Assembly: GCA_024803745.1 (NCBI GenBank)
Contig: JANJXV010000020.1
Span: 17,648,777 to 17,712,776 of the forward strand
DNA from: Megascapheus bottae
Lineage: Eukaryota > Chordata > Mammalia > Rodentia > Geomyidae
Direction of reading: 5' to 3'
DNA length: 64,000 bases
The position numbers and the translations under genes were made by a program. Shown here piece after piece: positions 48,910 to 60,455 of this stretch. Each line of letters starts with the position of its first letter. Position 1 is the stretch's first letter. Under the pieces are notes generated by a model that did not search any database, was not told the DNA's origin, and saw nothing but the letters and a program-made list of their open reading frames with translations.

Positions 48910-49690
48910 AGTCATGATGTCATTTTGTTTATTAGCAAAGAGTGTGGAATATGGAATTAGGCATTAGATGGCCTACAAGCTCCCTCATGGAACGTGCTTA
49001 TCTCTTCACCTCCCCATCAGTCTCTTCTTGCTCCTAAGGAACTACACATGCGCTGATCCCTAAATACTATATTAAAAAAAACTTGGTGGAGTTTTAATTC
49101 TGGGAGCATGGTGTCTAGGAATAGAAGGGATTTTTTTTCTATTGGATCTTGTCTTTATAATGGTTGGTTGGTGGCTTTTGAGCAATGGTGGGAAAGAAAG
49201 CAAGGGAGAAGAACATGGAGAAAAAGACCGTAGAAGAAGCAGAAACTGGGGAGAGAATGGAACTGGTACTGAAGAAGAATCCAGTAATATACAGGGGCAG
49301 TTGAATGGACCTTGAAAATCAGGAATATCCATGTCCTTTCTTTACATCCATTCACTGTGCAGCCTTACTCTGTGGAAGGTCCTCATTATCATTACACCAT
49401 CTTGAAAGTTAGCCACACTGACCAGTACTTTCTGTGAATGAATGTCCCATGGAAACAGAAGGAGGGACATGTTAACCCCTTCTTTCCCAGAACAGCAGGA
49501 TGACGACTGCTTCGCTGCAACAAATGAGAAGCCTAAATGCAGAGGAGATGTTGAAACAGGAAGTTCCTAGGACATGTATTCAGCAGAGCTTTTGATTATT
49601 CCAGCACCCAGACTGGGGAATCCAGCTCATCTTATCTACCTTTCAGTGGCCAGAAAAGCCCTGGATGCTCTTTGGACCTTTATTTGGGTA
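48910..49690 (+). other. Intergenic sequence downstream of ABCA12, nothing recognised
   Basis: No exon-like open frame with splice signals, RNA gene or clear repeat. In human the next gene in this direction is BARD1; none of its exons is seen. Confidence 0.55.
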
Positions 49691-49694
49691 TTTA

Positions 49695-49850
49695 GTAGTT
49701 ATTTCCCTCATTTGACTTGAAACTCCTTGAGGATAGAGGTCTACTTTGTTCTTCACTCTCCCAACAGTACCTGCAGTGACAATAAATAGTTGTGGCATTT
49801 AAGAAATACTTGTTTGCTAAAAGATTTGATAAGTGAATGAGAAACGAAAG
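49695..49850 (+). mobile_element. LINE-2 3' end
   Basis: GAAACTCCTTGAGGATAGAGG, then CTACTTTGTTCTTCACTC, CCAACAGTACCTGCAGTGACAATAAATAG and CTTGTTTGCTAAAAG..TGAATGAG: the classic L2 tail layout, moderately diverged. Confidence 0.75.
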
Positions 49851-49854
49851 AAAA

Positions 49855-51360
49855 GCTGGCATGGTTGATATAGTAACTAAGTGTTCTGATTCTGTTTAAT
49901 TTCTGAAATGCAGTGTTGTTTCCCATGAGGTAACTTACTCAGAAAGAAAAGGAGCAACAATGTTTGGCTCCATATTATAGATATTACAGGATTCCCACTG
50001 GGGTGGAAAGATTTCCATCATCTCATTCTTTGGAATGAGAATTGTGATGTTTGGCTTTTTGTAGATGTTTGCATTTATTTCTTCTTTGTCTTGTTGTATT
50101 TTATAGTGTACTTTGTAGGATTCTCATAGTCCTTTTCTGCAGATAAGGAAGAACACACATGAAAAACTACTTAAGCCCATATCCCTTTGGGCTTTACCAA
50201 GGAAGCTTTCTGAGATTCCCAAGTCTCTGAGGACTGCTTCCACTCTGGATACATACAGAATCTCTTTTCTTTATGTGCATTCTTTGAATTGTCTCTGACG
50301 ATGGTAGCAGTTTTCACCTCATCTGTGCAACCCCATTTTCCTAGTATGAAAACATTGGGTGCAAAATCCAAAGAATGGGAAAATATTATATGCCGCTACC
50401 TTCCCCAAATATGCTCTCTGCTTCTCTAATCTACTCTTGGACAAATAGCTCTGCTGATCTAGGTGGGGATGGTGGAGATGGAGAGGAGTATGTTAGTACA
50501 CCCCCACCTGATTGTGGGAACCTGCCAATTTCATTAACAAGCGCTTAACGTAAGTCAGATAGCTAAAAGGCAATGAATAATATTTAAGCATCATATGCCA
50601 CATGATTTATCATGTTACTCCTTTGATTAGAAGTTCACAAAAGTTTCCCATAATCTACCGGATAAAGTACAAACGCAATACAATTATATATGTATACATA
50701 TACATATACATATATATATATATATCCCCCCTAAAAGAGACTTGAATGCATTAACTTAATCATATAAAATTCACTAATAAGTTAGTGATAAGCTGCATTT
50801 TGGTCTGTGTTACCTTGAAGAAGGAAGCACAGATCCTGTTTATTTTTCCCTTGACTACTACAAAATGGAAGTAAGAGCTCTCTTAGTTTTCTTTCTTAAG
50901 AGTTCTAAACCTACTGAAGAGCATTTTACTCTCATGACCTGAGCACTTCACTGGTGCCCACTGTACTGTGGACTGAGCTACAGCATGGGAATTTTGAGTT
51001 TGCCCAACATTCAGACTATATATTATATTATACACAATTTTTCTCTTAACTTTCTGAATATTCAAAATTAATTTATAGAATTGCAGCTGATTTTTTCACC
51101 GATATCAATGACATTGGTCAATTTTATTTTTTTGTGGAATGATAAGGCTTACTATATATTCCGTATGCAAATAACAATTACTTCTTTTGAAATTTGCATG
51201 CTTTTCCTCTATCTAGTCTGACTCAGACTTTCAGTACTATATTGAGTACAGGTAGTGAGAGCCTCTGTGGATATCTGTGTCAGTGCCTCTACTATCATTG
51301 TGAATTATAAAGGTCATTCTCTAAGTCTCTCCATATTTTATCTGCCACTGATGGCATAAT
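49855..51360 (+). other. Intergenic stretch, mostly unrecognised
   Basis: It includes a TA-rich microsatellite at about 50,688-50,726 and a possible old antisense L1 scrap near 51,225-51,300 (TTTCAGTACTATATTGAGTAC). Nothing else can be named. Confidence 0.5.
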
Positions 51361-51367
51361 CTGGATC

Positions 51368-51590
51368 TTATAATAGCTAAAACTTATGTAATAAGGTATA
51401 TAGTTTCACCTTTTGCAAAGACACCTTACACACATAAAATCATTTAAACTTCACGTTACTGCTGTGAAGCATTATTACAATTAGATGGGGAAATGGGGCT
51501 AAAAAATTAAGTAACTTATTTATAGCAAAAAAATAAGCTATTAAAGTATGGTAATGATCTGTACTTTTATTTACTCTACATGCCTCCTAG
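51368..51590 (+). mobile_element. MIR SINE
   Basis: AATAGCTAAAACTTATGTAATAAGG, ATAAAATCATTTAAACTTCACG, AAGCATTATTACAATTAGATGGGGAAATGGGGCTA and TTAAGTAACTTATTTA follow the MIR consensus order (start, 'aatcctcac', 'tattat..ccc..gagga', 'gttaagtaactt'). Confidence 0.7.
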
Positions 51591-51913
51591 TCTCACTTTT
51601 CTGAGTTCTCTGGTTCTTATTTCCAACTTGTATCAATGAAACTTTTCAATTATTATGAACTTTTCCCATCCCTACAATTAAATCAGGCACCTTATACATC
51701 CTGATCAGACCATCTTGTTTATTTTGAACTTTGATTCGTTGAGAGACCAACATATGACTCCAGCAAAGTTACCTAATCATGTCTGACATGGAGACAAATT
51801 TCCTTTTCCTGGGCGTTGAAAACTAGGTGAGCAGTAGAGCTCCTACTTGCCTTCCTGCCTCAACCAGAAGCCCTGGCAGAATAAATAAAAATCAAACAGA
51901 AAGAAATAGAAGA

Positions 51914-53676
51914 GGAAGGAAGATGGCGCCGAGACAATAGGGACGCTGCCTAGCTTTCTCTGACAAAAAGAGAGAACCAGGGAGTCCCATGAGCCAACTA
52001 CCTAAAGAAATCCACAACAACAAACTCAAAAAGCAACAGAGAAGGACTCAAACTGGAAAAGAAATCCAGATAAAGCTCACATCCAACTTTCTCAAAGAAT
52101 TCGGAACGCGAGGACCCCTCCCCCACCTCTCGCCAAAGCCCCGGAAAGCCGCGAAAAGCGGCAGCCAGCGCGGGACCAAGCCGCGAAAAGCGGCTTGAGC
52201 GGGTGCCGGGCACCGGCTCTAATCCACAAAAAGCGGCGGCAGTAGAGGGCGCCAGGCTGGGAGCCCAACGGCTGCAGAAACCAGCACAGAACCGGGCCAG
52301 CGAACGGCGGAAGCAGCAGAACCCAGACGCGGAACCCAGAGGCAGAACACAGGCGGCAGCGGAGACCTGAGGGGAGGAAAAGACTCCCCACCACCGTGGA
52401 GCATACAGTGCATCCCCAAACACATCGGGAAAGCGGAGCGGGTGCCAAGCAATAGAACTTAACTCAGACCCCAACACCCCGCCCAAGAAAGACTGGCGGG
52501 AGCAGGGGGGCAAGGAATTTAGAATCCTGTCCCTTCCCTCAACAGCCCCCTCCCTCAGGCCATTGACTGGAGATTGACAGGCGGGCTACCCATAAGACCC
52601 AGCACCCCACCAAGGGAGGCGGGGCTGTCCCAACTCCCACCTGCCCAACGGGCTCAACCCCCAGCCCTCTGACTGGAGACTGACAAGCGGGCGGACCCTA
52701 AGACCCAGCACCCCACCAGGGGGAGGCGGAGCTGTCCCAGCTCCCACCCGCCCACCAGGCTCCTCTCCCAGGCCACTGGATCTGGAGAGTGGAGGGCGTT
52801 GGGACCCTGCCTTACAACAGTGGGTAGGGGGTGCGGGTAAATAGGAGCCTGCATCTGCCCCCCCCTCAATTCCTGAGTGGGGCATCCTCCAGCTGGGAAT
52901 CCTGAGCAAGACAGCACCGAGGGGCCCCCCACAGTCACAGACTCTGACAAAGCAATGGAAACACAGCAGGGATCTGAAGGGCCAACCAGCAGCCAAGCTC
53001 CCCTTCTGAGAACCAAAGAGGCGCGGCTCCGCCCTTGGAGCCCACGTCCCCAGCTGGGCCCCGTCCCTGGGAACAGAGGGGTCTCCTGCTGGTCCTGCTG
53101 AGAGCCCCTGAAACTCTCAATCCCCAGACCCTTGGCTTGGGGCTGCCACTGGAAGCAGCACAGGAAAACGTCCGCCAACCGCGCTCAGACGGAAGCTCGC
53201 AGATCCATCGCATGGTCCACTGTGAGGCCACTGGTTGGGCTAAGAGCTAGTCACGCAGCAACACATAAGTTTTATTCTAATACTTTCCAAACTTTGTACT
53301 CAAATACTCTACCTACTTACCCCCTGACCTCTCTCATTCTATTTTTCTATCTCTGGACTTCTGCTCCTCTTTCCTTATACTGCATGGATCTACACTTGAT
53401 GGCTGTTGAGCAACATTGTATATCTAGGTGTTTAATTATTCTCTAGGCTCAGAGGGACTTAAAGACAATAGAGATTGGATTGAGAGGCTTATTGTTTTGG
53501 GTATAAATCGCTTATCAGTGGATGTATTACACTGGTCTGTAAGTGCACAAAAAGAAAGAGTGATAACACCAATCAAAACTTGTGAACATCTAGAGTCTGC
53601 CAGCTACAGAGGTCTAGGTTGGTTATATCTGAAAAACTATAATCGTGTTTAGTATTAATCTTGCTACCATATTCAA
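51914..53676 (+). promoter_or_regulatory. L1 5' UTR / internal promoter region
   Basis: About 1.76 kb, strikingly GC- and CpG-rich compared with the AT-rich surroundings. It has ATGGCG near the start, as in the YY1-type start of many mammalian L1s. The motif GCGAAAAGCGGC recurs near 52,148-52,245, and a pair of about 107-bp tandem units lies at about 52,551-52,764. The long open frames on both strands here reflect the GC-rich composition. Confidence 0.8.
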
Positions 53677-54873
53677 ATGGGCAGAACAAGAAACTCAAGA
53701 AAAATGTCAAATCAAGAAACAACATCTCCCACCCCCCCCCACCCAATGTAAACAGCCAATGGAACAGTTACTGGCAAACCTATAGGAGAGTCTTCCAAGT
53801 GCTGTACAAATGCAATTGATAAACATCATTAATGAAAAATGTGAAAATATAAAGAAAGAGATAAGGGAGGAAGCCATAGCTGAACAAGAGGAAACCATAA
53901 ACAAGGTGATAAGTGAAAAAGAAGAAGCCATAAAGGAGGCCATAATAAAGGTTGTTCAAAGAAAGATGGATGAATTCATAGAATCCACAAACAAAAAGGT
54001 GACCGAACTCCAGCAAATGTTCAAAGAAAATAAAGCTACTGAGCTAACCACTCAAATGGAAATCAAGGAGCTAAAGAAATCCATACATGATCTAAAAGAA
54101 GAGATGCAAGGCATCAAAAATGAGCAATTAGCAAGGGAGATGAAAAATAAAGTGGATATCTTTGATAGCAGGTTAGACAATGCAGAGGAGAGAATTTCCG
54201 GGGCTGAAGATAATTTAGTTATTATAGAGAAAGAACAGAAAATGAGTCAATCCAAATCTAGGAAAAATGAGAGAGCGCTTCAGGAGGTCCAAGATACAAT
54301 TAGGAAGCCTAATTTAAGGCTAATTGGTATTGAGGAGGGTCTGGAGAAATAGGTCAGTGGTATTGGAAATATACTTCAGGGAATCATCTCAGAGAATTTC
54401 CCAAATATCCAGAAGGGCAGACCCATCCAGATACAAGAAGCTTTTAGAACCCCAAACAGACCTGACCAGAAAAGAACATCCCACCGCCACATTGTAATCC
54501 GAACTGGATCAATAGAAACCAAAAAAAAAGGATCCTAAAGGCAGCCAGGGAAAAGGGTTCAGTAACCTATAAAGGAAAACCAATCAGAATAACCCCAGAT
54601 TACTCAGCAGAGACCATGCAAGCAAGAAGTGACTGGAAGCATATATGTCATGCCCTTAAGTCAAATAACTACCAACCAAGAATACTGTACCCAGCTAAGC
54701 TCTCATTCATAACTGAGGGAACAATAAAAACATTCCATTCCAGGGAAAAGCTGCAACAATATGTCGCAACAAAACCAACACTACAGAGAATTCTGAAAGA
54801 TGTTCTATACATAGAAAACCAAAATAAATGCAATATAGGGAAAGAAATGGCACCTAAACAGCATACCATCTAA
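53677..54873 (+). pseudogene. L1 ORF1 (RNA-binding chaperone), broken
   Basis: The start ATG at 53,677 gives MGRTRNSRKMSNQETTS, then a C10 homopolymer near 53,731 shifts frame. A long coiled coil (53,810-54,240, heptad-like Glu/Lys/Ile) is followed by the RRM part with PNLRLIGIEEG. A TAG stop occurs at 54,350 and a further frameshift near 54,530 (A-run). The C-terminal domain continues at 54,616-54,873 ([13 protein letters not shown]). ORF1p normally forms a trimer that coats L1 RNA; this copy cannot make it. Confidence 0.92.
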
Positions 54874-54921
54874 GGACCATAAGAACTGTCAAGACACAGG
54901 CCCAAATAAAAGCTTTTAAAA

Positions 54922-57785
54922 ATGGTAGGACCCAATAAATATCTCTCAATCCTAACTCTCAATTTCAATGGACTTAACTCTCCAATTAAACGGCATAAGC
55001 TGTCTAGTTGGATCAAAAAGCAAGATCCATCATTCTGCTGTCTTCAAGAGACATATCTTACCCAAAAAAACAATCATCCTTTGAAAGTGAGAGGCTGGAA
55101 TAAACTCTATGAAGCTAACAGCCCCAATAAACAGGCTGGAGTTGCCATCCTCATATCAGATAAAATAGACTTCAAACCAAAATTAGTAAGGAAAGACAAA
55201 GAAGGTTACTAAATACTACTAAAGGGATCTTTCCTCCAGGAAGACATAAGGATCCTAAATATTTACACACCCAATCCCGGAGCTCCAAACTTCATCAAGC
55301 AAACTTTACTTACACTGAAACCATACATAGATCGAAATACAGTGATTGTCGGTGACTTTAACACACCACTCTCACCTATGGACAGATCAACAAGGCAAAA
55401 ACTCAACAGAGAAACCTTAGAACTGAACAACTATATAGACCAACTAGATCTAACAGACATCTGCAGAATATTCCACCCAGCAACAACACAATATACGTTT
55501 TTCTCAGCAGCACATGGAACATTTTCCAAAATAGATCACATCTTAGGCCATAAAACAAACCTGGACAGATTCAGAAACACTGAAATTATTCCATGCACAC
55601 TCTCAGACCACAAAGGCATCAAACTGGAACTGAACACCAATCTCCATCAACGAAAACCCTGTAACTCATGGAGACTGAACACCACATTGTTGAATCACCA
55701 ATGGGTCATCGAAGAGATCAGAACAGAAATCCAACAGTTTATGAAATTTAACAGTAAGGAGCACACAAACTACCAACTCCTTTGGGACACAGCAAAGGCA
55801 GTACTCAGAGGAAAATTTATAGCGCTGAGTGCCTGTGTATGAGAAACCTACTGCTAGTATTACACTTAATAGTGAAAATCTAAAGCCATTCCCTCTAAAA
55901 TCAGGAACAAGACAAGGATGCCCACTCTCTCCACTACTCTTTACCATAGTACTAGAATTCCTAGCCAGTGCAATAAGGCAAGAAGCAAGCATAAAGGGGA
56001 TCCAAGTAGGGAAAGAGGAAATAAAACTATCCCTCTTTGCAGATGACATGATTCTGTATTTAAAGAATCCTATAGACTCTACTCCCAAGCTCCTTGAGCT
56101 GATTCAAAGCTTTGGAAGAGTAGCAGGCTATAAAATCAACCCTCAAAAATCAACTGCCTTCCTTTACACCAACAGTGAGAGGAATGAGGCAATAATCAGG
56201 AAAGAAACTGCTTTCACAATAGCCTCAAAGAAAATTAAGTACCTAGGAATTAGCTTAAACTAAGAATGTAAAGGACCTTTTTGACGAAAACTTTAAAACC
56301 CTAAAAAAGGAAATTAAAGCAGAACTAAGGAAATGGAAAAACCTCCCATGCTCCTGGATTGGAAGAATCAACATTGTGAAAATGACAATCTTGCCAAGAG
56401 CTATCTACAAATTCAATGCAATACCCATCAACATCCCAATGTCATTCTTTAAAGAAATAGAAGAGGCAATCCAAAATTTCATATGGAATAATAAAAGACC
56501 CCGTATAGCAAAAACACTTCTTAGCAGAAAGAACAGCACTGGAGGAATTTCAATTCCAAACTTTATACTCTGTTACAGAGCTATAATTCTCAAAACAGCT
56601 TGGTACTGGCACAGGAACAGGCCTGAAGACCAATGGAATAGAACTGAGGACCCAGATATTAAACCACAGACCTATGGCCACCTAATCTTTGACAAGGGAG
56701 CCAAAAAAATAGAATGGAAGAAAGACAGCCTCTTCAACAAGTTGTGCTGGCAGAACTGGTTAAGCACCTGCAGAAAACTAAAGCTGGATCCTTCTTTGTC
56801 ACCTTGCACTAGAATTAACTCCAAATGGATCAAAGACCTGGAGGTAAAAGCTGACACACTGAAAACTCTACAGGAAGGAATAGGAGATACACTAGGCCTC
56901 CTTGGCACAGGTTGAAACTTTCTTAATAAGGACCAAGAATCACAACAAATCAGAGAAAGGCTGGATAAGTGGGACTGCATTAAACTGTAGAGCTTTTGTA
57001 TGGCAAAGGACATAGCTAGTAAACTAATCAGGAAGCCTACAGAGTGGGAGAAGATCTTCACCAACCAAACAACGGACAAAGGCCTCATATCTAAAATATA
57101 TCAACAGCTCAAAAAATTGAATCACTCCAAAACTAACCTCCAAAGTAACAACCATCCCATTAAAAAATGGGACAAAGACTTAAAGAGAGTCTTCTCTGAA
57201 GAAGAAACAAAAATGGCCTATAGACACATGAAGAAATGCTCAACATCTCTGGTCATAAAAGAAATGCAAATCAAAACAACTCTAAAATTCCACCTCACTC
57301 CGGCTAGAATGGCCAAGATCAGGAAAACGAATGACAACAGATGCTGGAGGGGATGTGGCCAGGAGGGATCACTACTACACTGTTGGTGGGAGTGCAAACT
57401 CGTCCAACCACTATGGAAAGCAGTATGGCAGTGCCTCAAAAGGCTAAACATAGAACTCCCCTATGACCCAGCAATTCCACTACTTGTCATTTACCCAACC
57501 AACCAGAAACAAGGACATACTAAACCCACTAGCACAACAATGTTCATTGCAGCACTGTTCACCATAGCAAAGATATGGAACTAACCTAGATGTCCCTCAG
57601 TTGATGAGTGGATCAACAAGTTGTGGTATTTGTACACAATGGAATTCTATGCTGCTATCAGAAAGAATGACATTGCCCCATTTGTTAGGAAATGGAAAGA
57701 CTTAGAAAAGATCATATTAAGTGAAGTAAGCCAGACTCAAAGGAACTTAGGCTCAATGGTTTCCCTCATTTGTCATAATCAGTAG
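54922..57785 (+). pseudogene. L1 ORF2 (endonuclease / reverse transcriptase), deleted and broken
   Basis: The endonuclease domain starts LNFNGLNSPIKRHKLSSWI, with QET, GDFNTPLS and the catalytic SDHKG all visible. One stop sits at 55,210. Near 55,825-55,842 the frame jumps from the end of the endonuclease to [18 protein letters not shown] of the RT palm, so roughly 300-370 residues (RT fingers and catalytic motif A) are missing. The FADD motif C remains (near 56,036). Further breaks: stop at 56,261, frameshift before 56,376, stop at 56,913, stop at 57,582. The C-terminal Cys-rich segment [19 protein letters not shown] is present. Confidence 0.93.
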
Positions 57786-58224
57786 AAACCTTGGGCTCTA
57801 CTAGCAGAGATCTGCAATAGAGCAAAATCTTGATACATAAGGACATATAATGTGAAGCTAATTGAAAGGACCTCCAGGATATTGAAACAAAAGCCATATA
57901 ATGAATGATTGTTGTCCTTAATGTACTATGTTGTCTCTCATCTCCTTTGCTGTCCCTTGGTTATCTCATATTGGTATAGTATCTCACTTTGTTATCTGAT
58001 ATATTGAATTTATTTGTATTTGGATATTTGAAATTTGATAGGGAAGGGGGGAAAACCAAGACGGGTGGGGGTTCTGGGGGGGGAGGGAAATGGGTACCAA
58101 GACATGTGAAAGGGTATCAATGTATGTGAATTAATGCACCTTCTATCTGGCAAATATCATGTAACCCTTTTACTAATTACAATAAAAAAATTAAAAAAAA
58201 TAAAATAAAATAAAAATTAAAAAA

Positions 58225-58360
58225 AAATAGAAGAAACAAGAAATGGACTAAATCCTGTTGTCTTATGTTAGCCACAGACTCACCAGGCCAAGAGGATCAC
58301 TGTGAGAACTATGAAAAATTGTTTCCTGCAAATGGCAAAACATTCTAGGAAATCATTGCA
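58225..58360 (+). other. Flank of L1 insertion
   Basis: Unique-looking sequence following the L1 TSD; nothing recognised. Confidence 0.5.
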
Positions 58361-58525
58361 GCAAAAAGGAAGTAGTTATGGAGATAGAAATAAGTGATCA
58401 GATTCTGGGGCTATTTTGAAGGAAAAATACTGGAACTCACTGCCAAATTAAGGATATGTAAGAAAAAGATAGTCATGAAATCTAAGGATTTTGACGTATT
58501 CTTGAGTGACCTTGACAAGAGAAAT
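58360..58525 (-). mobile_element. Ancient L2-type repeat fragment
   Basis: AAGTGATCAGATTCTGGGGCTATTTTGAAGG and the following sequence resemble, from memory, a common ancient mammalian interspersed repeat that continues into L2 reverse-transcriptase sequence on the minus strand. It ends in a 32-bp segment shared with 59,397-59,428. Low certainty on the family. Confidence 0.4.
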
Positions 58526-58541
58526 TTCTTTTTGTTTCTTT

Positions 58542-58800
58542 TTTTTTTTTAGAACATGGAGATAACTTTTTTTTAAAAAAATTGTGAAAGTGATATAGAT
58601 AGAGGTTACAGTTACATAAGTAAGGTAGTGAGTACATTTCTTTCTGAACAGTGACCCCTCTTTCCCTTGTCTTCTCCCAGTTCTTCCCTACTTCCAGCCT
58701 TCGAAAGTTGTATGGTTCATTTTCAATGTAGTGTCTCATAGATATCACTGCTGCATTTATTCACCTTTCATCCCAACATTTCTGTGTTCCCTCTTACCCT
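58542..58800 (-). mobile_element. L1 3' UTR-like insertion
   Basis: A poly(T)-rich start leads into AGAGGTTACAGTTACATAAGTAAGGTAGTGAGTAC and CCTTGTCTTCTCCCAGTTC, a layout resembling antisense 3' UTRs of an older rodent L1 subfamily. It differs from the L1 at 51,914. Confidence 0.5.
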
Positions 58801-58989
58801 CCCTTAAAGAGAAAAACTTACATATAAGACAAAAGGTACAGAAATCAAAAACAGTGACAGAGAACAAAGAAAGCTAAGTTACAGCCTCCCCCCCAAAAAA
58901 ATTGCCTTGTAATGATAGCAAGAAAGCCTCAAGAATGGCTAAATGGAATTGCAATTTTCAGGGAAACTGAAGAAGCACACATAGTTTCA

Positions 58990-59640
58990 GAAGGCAAGGG
59001 CAAGGACAAGGTTTGAGGTATAATGCATGTGGAAATGCCTAACAGATACTTTCAAGGAAGTGTTGAATAACACAGATCTATGTGTGTGGAATTTTGTGAG
59101 AGATCCATACAGAAAGAAACACTACATAAGAGACATTGGCATATAGATGGCAATAAAAGCTCATAAGTTTAGGTAAAATCTGAGATGAGCATATCTAGAG
59201 CTAGAGGAGAGAAACAGGGTAGGGAGGGGCAGACAGGCAGGAAGGAGTATTTCTAAGGGTGAGATGGAGCATCCAGAAATAATGTACAACATGGAGACTA
59301 CGAAAAGAAATTGTTTCTAAAAGGGTGGGAGTGGCTGACCTTGTCTAGGGAGCTGCTTGTTAAATTAAAATAAAGGATGAAAACTGAGCATTGAGTTTGA
59401 CATATTCATGAGTGACCTTGACAAGAGATTTTCTGTGTAATGATAGGGAGAAATATTCAGGAAGGATTCAATTTTAAAAAATCAAGAAGATGGAAAGTGG
59501 AAATGAGTATATATAGTTAACTTCTTTGAGGGAATATGGAACAACAAGGCAGAAAAATGGTACTACTCGGAAAGGAATTACAAGGGGTATTCAAAAAGGG
59601 ATCTTAATTTTTCTGCAGTGGAAGGAAGAAAAGGATCACA
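58990..59640 (-). mobile_element. Ancient LINE-2 (L2) ORF2 fragment
   Basis: The reverse complement near 59,125-59,165 reads as a degenerate F-Y-C-H-L-Y-A, matching the KYHLYADD region of the L2 (CR1-clade) reverse transcriptase. Upstream and downstream segments (TGAGTGACCTTGACAAGAG; GAGGGAATATGGAACAACAAGGCAGAAAAATGG) follow in the order expected for L2 on the minus strand. Heavily decayed. Confidence 0.55.
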
Positions 59641-60231
59641 TTTTCCAAGTATGGTTATGATGTCCCTTTATTTCTGATCATCTCGAGTATTATAATAGCC
59701 TTTAGAAACTATTTCCTTTTTTGTTTTGGCTTTATGACTGAAGCTTGGGCTAACATAATTTGTGACTTGATCCCTTTATTTTTTGGTCATAATGCTTCCT
59801 GGCTGACTCATTCTCACTGCTGGATATTTATTTTGCCTTCCATTTTCCATGGGCACAATATATCCCACTCAGCTCTTCAGTCAGCTAATTTTATCAGAGT
59901 AGATTCTATGACAGCTCACTTCTCTCAAGTCAGAGACCCACTCATCTTTAGCTTGTTAAGCTGAAAACCAGGGTTCCATTTCCTATACAGTGTTTCCTCA
60001 TGATATCCATTTTATTTCGAGGTGGAGGGCTCAATTCCTTGCACAGATACTTAACACATAGTACAGACACACACCCTTTCAAGGCAAAACCCCTAAAGTA
60101 GAAAAGAAGCACTGGGCTCACTCTTACCTTTTCTCACTCTTCTCTCATCCTTAAACCTTCAGCATGGTAGGTCTCTATAGTATCTTTCTTTTGCAAATGA
60201 AAAGCAAATTTTAAGGTGGGAAGTGTATTTC
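59641..60231 (+). other. Intergenic stretch, nothing recognised
   Basis: A 76-codon open frame at 59,734-59,964 has no start context or family resemblance. No repeat or RNA gene is named. Confidence 0.5.
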
Positions 60232-60444
60232 CTTTTGTTGTTGTTGCTATTTTGGTCAGTTGTGGGTTTGAACTCTGGGCCTGGGCGCTGTCTCTGAGCT
60301 CTTCTTAGGGCCTGTGCTGTAGCACTTAAGCCACAGAGCCACTTCCAGTTTTCTTGTGCCCAGGCAGCTTTGAACCTTGATCTCAGATCTCAGCCTCCTG
60401 AGTAGCTAGGATTACAGGTGTGAGCTACCAGCACCTGCCCAAAA
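60232..60444 (-). mobile_element. B1-like/ID-like chimeric SINE (type B) with TSD
   Basis: Reverse complement with a TTGTTG tail, GGGCGCTGTCTCTGAGCTC, and AGCCTCCTGAGTAGCTAGGATTACAGGTG. An 11-bp TSD with one mismatch, AAGTG(T/A)ATTTC, lies at 60,221-60,231 and 60,445-60,455. Confidence 0.87.
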
Positions 60445-60455
60445 AAGTGAATTTC

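Larger units (their letters stand above)
51914..58224 (+). mobile_element. L1 retrotransposon, near full length, internally deleted and mutated
   Basis: A 6.3-kb LINE-1 with a GC-rich 5' UTR starting AGGAAGGAAGATGGCGCCGAGAC (51,914-53,676), ORF1 remnants (53,677-54,873), ORF2 remnants (54,922-57,785), a 3' UTR with a G-rich tract (58,038-58,090) and an A-rich tail. The TSD AAATAGAAGA lies at 51,904-51,913 and 58,225-58,234 (at least 10 bp; the A tail makes the edge ambiguous). ORF2 is missing a large block between the endonuclease and the RT palm. Several stops and frameshifts make it non-autonomous. It is the master-family reference for the shorter L1 pieces in this window. Confidence 0.95.

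Noticed and set aside
49072..49355. Minus-strand Pro/Ser-rich open frames downstream of ABCA12
   Set aside because: Antisense of a purine-rich stretch, with no start or splice context and no recognised family.
53810..54352. 180-codon coiled-coil protein as a host gene
   Set aside because: It is L1 ORF1: preceded by an L1 5' UTR, followed by ORF2, poly(A) and target-site duplication.
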